In this document: in pieces, positions 60,461 to 64,000 of the stretch | How the letters are laid out: the number at the start of each line of letters is the position of its first letter | Position numbering within the stretch: position 1 is the first letter of the stretch | NCBI RefSeq assembly: GCF_028010285.1 | Contig: NZ_CP116304.1 | Location: 2,372,501 to 2,436,500 of the forward strand | Length of the DNA: 64,000 nucleotides | Source of the DNA: Pseudomonas sp. Q1-7 | Lineage (GTDB): Bacteria; Pseudomonadota; Gammaproteobacteria; Pseudomonadales; Pseudomonadaceae | Reading direction: 5' to 3' | The notes under the pieces: generated by a model | Database searches by the model: none | What the model was told of the DNA's origin: nothing | The model's input: only the letters and a program-made list of their open reading frames with translations | Translations under genes and position numbers: made by a program

Positions 60461-61627
60461 TCAGTCGAGGTCGGCGGCGTCGATATCCACCAGTAGCAGG
60501 CGGCGTCCGTTGTCGATGAATTGCCCCGCGGTCATGCAGTACTGGTTGGTGGTGGCGTCGCGGTAGGTGGTGGACAGGGTCAGGCGGCGTTCCTCCCAGC
60601 CTTCGGCCAGCAACTGGTAGAAGTAGGGCCGCCAGGACCAGTTGTGGCCCTGGTAGCTGGAGTCTTCCCGCCAGGCCCCCGATACCCATTGCAGGTTGGG
60701 GGAGATCTGGGTGCCGTTGCGGTCGCACTGGTAGATGCGCAGCAGCCAGGGGTAGTCCGCCGGATCGGCCAGGCTGGACGCTGGCGCGCCGCTTTCGGCC
60801 CACTCGCGCAGGCCGGCCATCAATTGGCTGAGCGTGCGACGCAGGGTCATCAGTCGTGCGCGTTCGGCCAGCTTGCCCTGCACGTAGCGGTCGCGCAGCA
60901 GGGCGAAGCGCTGGACGAAAGCATCGGTTTCGAAGAACGCCAGGCTGGGGGCGGCGAACAGGTAACCCTGCACGTAGCGGGCCCCGCATTCCAGGGCGAA
61001 ATCCAGCTCGGCCTCGGTTTCCACCCCCTCGGCAATGATCCAGCAGCCGGTTTTCTCGGCCATTTGCGCCAGGGCCTTCACCACCTCGCCGCTCGGTCCG
61101 CCGCGGGCTGCGGCCTGGAACAGGCGCATGTCCAGTTTGAGGATGTCCGGCTGCAGTGCCAGTACCCGGTCCAGTTGGGAGTAGCCGGCGCCGAAGTCGT
61201 CGATGGCGATTCGCGCCCCGGCCTCTCGGTAGCGCGCCACCACGTCCGCCAGGCGCTGGCTGCCGCCGCCCAGTTCGGTGATCTCGAAGACGATGCGTTC
61301 GGCCGGCACGCCGAAGCGTTGCAACTGCTTGAGGCTGGGCAGGGGTTGCCCCGGGCGCAGGCGGCTGATCCAGCGCGGCGAGATGTTCAGGCTGAGGAAC
61401 CAGTCCGCCGGTGCGGCGTGCAGCCGTTGCAGGGCATCTTCCCGTAATTGGCGGTCGAGGCGGCGCAGGGCCGCCGGCGACAGTTTCGAATCGAGGAACA
61501 GCGGTCCCACCGAGTGCAGGCTGCCGTCCGGCTGGCGCAACCGGCCCAGGGCCTCGATGCCGGCGATCAGCCCCGTAGCGGTATCAATGAAGGGCTGGAA
61601 GCAGGCGAGCGGTTGCCCATCGATCAC
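60461..61627 (-). CDS. EAL-domain c-di-GMP phosphodiesterase with C-terminal sensor-like domain
   Basis: 388 residues, no membrane segment. N-terminal EAL domain with E25-A-L-G-R (GIEALGRL), SLNISPRW, FEITE, DDFGAGYSQ, KLDM, AEGVET and VQGYLF, all the usual metal and catalytic motifs, so it should be active. Residues ~250-388 form a PDC/Cache-like domain (SWRPYFYQLLAEGW; LTLSTTYRDATTNQYCMTAG) with a Cache-type beta pattern but apparently cytoplasmic. Monocistronic, downstream of dgt in reverse order. Confidence 0.9.
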   Translation of the reverse strand: MIDGQPLACFQPFIDTATGLIAGIEALGRLRQPDGSLHSVGPLFLDSKLSPAALRRLDRQLREDALQRLHAAPADWFLSLNISPRWISRLRPGQPLPSLKQLQRFGVPAERIVFEITELGGGSQRLADVVARYREAGARIAIDDFGAGYSQLDRVLALQPDILKLDMRLFQAAARGGPSGEVVKALAQMAEKTGCWIIAEGVETEAELDFALECGARYVQGYLFAAPSLAFFETDAFVQRFALLRDRYVQGKLAERARLMTLRRTLSQLMAGLREWAESGAPASSLADPADYPWLLRIYQCDRNGTQISPNLQWVSGAWREDSSYQGHNWSWRPYFYQLLAEGWEERRLTLSTTYRDATTNQYCMTAGQFIDNGRRLLLVDIDAADLD

Positions 61628-61729
61628 GGTGACTCCTTGGCGGAAGGCGAGGGTGGTGGTGCCCAGGCCTGGTGCGCTGGGTCGCTCACCCTAGCAAGAA
61701 TGTGGCCAGATGCCTGCTTTCATGACCGG

Positions 61730-62047
61730 TCAGCCGGGGCGGTCCTGCGGCGGGTTCCTGAGCAGCGCCTGTAGCAAGGGATAGAGCGCACCGGCAAGGC
61801 GCAGGCCGCGCCTGAGGCTGCCCTTGCGTGCCGCGAGGAAGCCCAGGGCGGCTACCGCCGCCACGCCCCAGAGTGGGGCGTGGGGGATATCCAACTGGCG
61901 GGTCAGGTCCTGTGCCTGGCGCAGCGGCTGGGTCAATAGCAGGGACTCGTGTCGCAATTCCTGGCGCTGCATTTCCAGGCGCAGGCGTATCAGCGCCTTG
62001 CGCATGTCACGGCGGCTGGCATGGCGGGGCAGTTCCGGCTGGCTCAT
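61730..62047 (-). CDS. YqjK-like small membrane protein
   Basis: 105 residues: basic, coiled-coil N-terminus (DMRKALIRLRLEMQRQELRH) and one hydrophobic helix (APLWGVAAVAALGFLAARKG). Follows a holin-family and a DUF883 gene with a 4-bp overlap (ATGA), the same trio as yqjD-yqjE-yqjK in E. coli. Start 62047 fits that overlap. Probably an inner-membrane stationary-phase protein; identity by position more than by sequence. Confidence 0.75.
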   Translation of the reverse strand: MSQPELPRHASRRDMRKALIRLRLEMQRQELRHESLLLTQPLRQAQDLTRQLDIPHAPLWGVAAVAALGFLAARKGSLRRGLRLAGALYPLLQALLRNPPQDRPG

Positions 62048-62427
62048 GGCAGGAGGCGTTCCCGGTCGCGGGCCAGTTCTTCCAGGGTCGCGCCGAAGGG
62101 CGACCCATCGTCGTCGACGGCGGCCCGCAGGCGTATCGCGCAGTACAGCGTCGCCAGCAGGTAGAAGAGGCAAAGGCCGCCCAAGGCCTCCAGGCGCCAG
62201 GTGTCCCAGAGCAGGACCAGGAGCAGGCCCGACAGGCCGACCAGCAGGAGCAGGGCGAAGATCAGCGTGAGTCCACCGAGCAGCAGCAGGTGCAGGCTGT
62301 TGGCCTTCTGCTCCTGCAGTTCGATGCCAAAGAGCTCCACGTGGCTGCGCAGCAGGGCCAACAGCGACGCGCCCACGCGGCGTGGCGAGGGCGCGCGCGG
62401 CGTCTTCGGGGAGGTCGGGTCGCCCAT
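62044..62427 (-). CDS. Phage-holin-family (YqjE-like) membrane protein
   Basis: 127 residues. Short soluble N-terminus with LLRSHVELFGIELQEQK, then two transmembrane helices (HLLLLGGLTLIFALLLLVGL and GGLCLFYLLATLYCAI). Matches the YqjE/Phage_holin_3_6 family. Middle gene of the trio. Confidence 0.85.
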   Translation of the reverse strand: MGDPTSPKTPRAPSPRRVGASLLALLRSHVELFGIELQEQKANSLHLLLLGGLTLIFALLLLVGLSGLLLVLLWDTWRLEALGGLCLFYLLATLYCAIRLRAAVDDDGSPFGATLEELARDRERLLP

Positions 62428-62429
62428 GT

Positions 62430-62747
62430 TCAGCGCCGCGCGGCCAGCAGGCCAAGCAGGAAGCCGACGCCGGCGGCCAGGCCGACGCTCTGCCAGGGGT
62501 GTTCCTGGACATAGCCCTCGGTGGCCTGCACGGCGGCCTGGCCGCGCTCGCGCAGGTGCTGTTCGGTATCGCGGAGGGTGTCTCGGGCGCGCTGGAGGCT
62601 TTCGTGGATCTGCAGGCGCAGCTCGTCGGCCTGTTCGCCTGCCAGGCCGGCGGTGTCCTGCAAAAGCTTCTCGGTGTCGCTGACCAAGGTCTGGAAGTCG
62701 GTCAACAGGTCATCCTGGGTGCGGGCGGTGGTGGTCTTACGGGACAT
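62430..62747 (-). CDS. DUF883 family (YqjD/ElaB-like) ribosome-associated membrane protein
   Basis: 105 residues: a long helical, Gln/Glu-rich body (DLLTDFQTLVSDTEKLLQ...) and a C-terminal GYVQEHPWQSVGLAAGVGFL membrane anchor, the signature of DUF883. E. coli YqjD and ElaB tether hibernating ribosomes to the membrane in stationary phase. Start 62747 (MSRKTTTART) with AGGAG upstream; first gene of the trio. Confidence 0.9.
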   Translation of the reverse strand: MSRKTTTARTQDDLLTDFQTLVSDTEKLLQDTAGLAGEQADELRLQIHESLQRARDTLRDTEQHLRERGQAAVQATEGYVQEHPWQSVGLAAGVGFLLGLLAARR

Positions 62748-63102
62748 GGCGATTCTCCTTGCAGGACTCAAAGCCTATGAGTCGGTCGTTCTCGCCAGGG
62801 TTCACTCTGAATTTTCCGCCGTCCGTTGGTATGGCGCTTGCTTCGGGCTGGGTCGCGGTTGTGGTGCTGTGCGCCGGATCGGGGCATTCAGGATGGTCCG
62901 CCCGATTCCGGTACGTGCTCACAACCTTGTGAAAAACAAAGAGAAATGCTGTCAGGTGGCTTCCTTGTGCCGGCCTTCTTGCACCAAATCGGGATGCGAC
63001 TTCGGTCCTTCGCGGTGCGCGATGGCTTCAGGATGGTGCGCAAGAAGGCATGCCTGAACTGCTTTGGTGCTTTTTTCATCGCTGCCGGAGTTGCCTTCGC
63101 CA
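62748..63102. other. Divergent control region before the ammonium transporter
   Basis: 355 bp without a gene. Contains TGCACCAAATC (62980-62990) and GGATGGTGCGC (63031-63041), each resembling one half of an NtrC site (GCACCA...TGGTGC) but about 45 bp apart, so not one operator. No clear sigma-54 -24/-12 element was found by eye. Confidence 0.35.
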
Positions 63103-64000
63103 ATGGAAAACCTCAACAGCGCCGTGGAAACCCTGATCCACGGTTCCAACACCCTGTTCATTCTGATGGGCGCCGTAATGGTGCTGGCCATGCACGCGGG
63201 CTTCGCCTTCCTTGAAGTCGGCACTGTGCGCCAGAAGAACCAGGTCAATGCCCTGTCGAAGATCCTTTCCGACTTCGCGGTCTCGACCCTGGCCTATTTC
63301 TTCATCGGCTACTGGATCGCCTACGGCGTGACTTTCCTTGAACCGGCCAGCGTGCTCGCTGCCGATCACGGTTATGCCCTGGTGAAATTCTTCTTCCTGT
63401 TGACCTTCGCCGCGGCGATCCCGGCCATCATCTCCGGCGGCATTGCCGAGCGTGCGCGGTTCTGCCCGCAACTCTGCGCCACCTTGCTGATCGTGGCCTT
63501 CGTCTACCCCTTCTACGAAGGCCTGATCTGGAACGGTAATTTCGGCCTGCAGGACTGGCTGAAGAACCGCTTCGGCGCCAGCTTCCATGACTTCGCCGGT
63601 TCGGTGGTGGTGCATGCGGTCGGTGGCTGGCTGGCCTTCGGCGCGGTACTGCTGCTGGGCCATCGCAACGGGCGCTACCGTGACGGTCGCCTGGTGGCCT
63701 TCGCGCCGTCGAACATCCCGTTCCTCGCCCTCGGCTCCTGGATCCTCATCGTCGGCTGGTTCGGCTTCAACGTAATGAGTGCGCAGACCTTGCAGGGCGT
63801 CAGCGGCCTGGTGGCGGTGAACTCATTGATGGCCATGGTCGGCGGTACCGTCGCCGCCTTGCTGGTGGGCCGCAACGACCCGGGCTTCCTGCACAATGGC
63901 CCTCTTGCCGGTCTGGTGGCGATCTGTGCCGGCTCCGACCTGATGCACCCGGTGGGTGCCCTGGCCACCGGTGCGGCGGCGGGTGCCCTGTTCGTCTGGG
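63103..64000 (+). CDS. Ammonium transporter (Amt family), 3'-truncated by window edge
   Basis: The first ~299 residues are visible and remain open at the right edge. Multiple membrane helices with Amt landmarks: VLAMHAGFAFLEVGTVR, TFAAAIPAIISGGIAERARF, and DFAGSVVVHAVGGWLAFGAV, which holds the first pore histidine. Conducts ammonium/ammonia across the inner membrane. No signal peptide is apparent, unlike many AmtB. ATG 63103 chosen as the first methionine of the conserved N-terminus. The second pore histidine would lie beyond or close to the edge. Confidence 0.9.
   Translation, partial: MENLNSAVETLIHGSNTLFILMGAVMVLAMHAGFAFLEVGTVRQKNQVNALSKILSDFAVSTLAYFFIGYWIAYGVTFLEPASVLAADHGYALVKFFFLLTFAAAIPAIISGGIAERARFCPQLCATLLIVAFVYPFYEGLIWNGNFGLQDWLKNRFGASFHDFAGSVVVHAVGGWLAFGAVLLLGHRNGRYRDGRLVAFAPSNIPFLALGSWILIVGWFGFNVMSAQTLQGVSGLVAVNSLMAMVGGTVAALLVGRNDPGFLHNGPLAGLVAICAGSDLMHPVGALATGAAAGALFVW

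Overview
The window is about 64 kb of GC-rich chromosomal DNA from a Pseudomonas. Gene content and order match, from memory, the P. aeruginosa PAO1 backbone from the end of the xcp type II secretion operon (xcpY, xcpZ) through fadH, nadK, pepN, the moxR/bat operon, gdhB, pyrD, rmf, rlmKL, dacB, yggL, the Roc two-component pair, dgt and the yqjD-like trio. It is not P. aeruginosa itself: several genes interrupt that order and the pel exopolysaccharide cluster expected between gdhB and pyrD is absent. No prophage, transposase, integrase, rRNA or CRISPR array was seen.

Layout. 1-1606: last two genes of the general secretion operon. 1705-2161: a tRNA operon (Val, Asp, Asp) with a promoter and terminator. 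2264-8172: a small acidic peptide, an AraC regulator translationally coupled to a degenerate nitrilase-like envelope protein, the flavoenzyme FadH and a coiled-coil protein. 8237-17972: housekeeping block (PLP desulfhydrase-like enzyme, cyclic-nucleotide/rhodanese fusion, DUF1853, NAD kinase, metallophosphatase, rhomboid, YeaC, DUF2797, aminopeptidase N). 18494-25918: two adjacent transcription units encoding an outer-membrane DUF1302 protein, a periplasmic DUF1329 protein, a YCF48/BNR propeller and an MMPL/RND permease. Together they look like a complete but functionally uncharacterised trans-envelope transport system. 26240-33055 (minus): a six-gene overlapping moxR-DUF58-DUF4381-batA-batB/C-batD operon. 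33501-38363: the 180-kDa NAD-glutamate dehydrogenase. 38364-39851: an accessory patch of dispersed repeats and a lone BRO-N antirepressor-like gene behind a repeat-rich control region. 39852-45099: a conserved protein of unknown function, DUF2835, pyrD, rmf and rlmKL. 45275-61627: a signalling-rich stretch with a CHASE-PAS-GGDEF cyclase, an HD-GYP protein, a RocA/RocS-type regulator and hybrid kinase, and an EAL phosphodiesterase, interleaved with dacB, yggL, a FUSC-type membrane protein and dgt. 61730-62747: three small stress/ribosome-hibernation-type membrane proteins. 63103-end: start of an ammonium transporter cut by the window edge.

The most interesting parts are the DUF1302/DUF1329/YCF48/MMPL locus, with its atypical insert and repeated TGATCAGT motif, and the BRO-N gene with repeated CTAGTAGG elements. 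Also notable are the concentration of single-gene c-di-GMP insertions in a conserved backbone and the alternative hairpins in the rmf leader. Family names are assigned by reading the protein sequences. No database search was run, and statements about PAO1 gene order are from memory.
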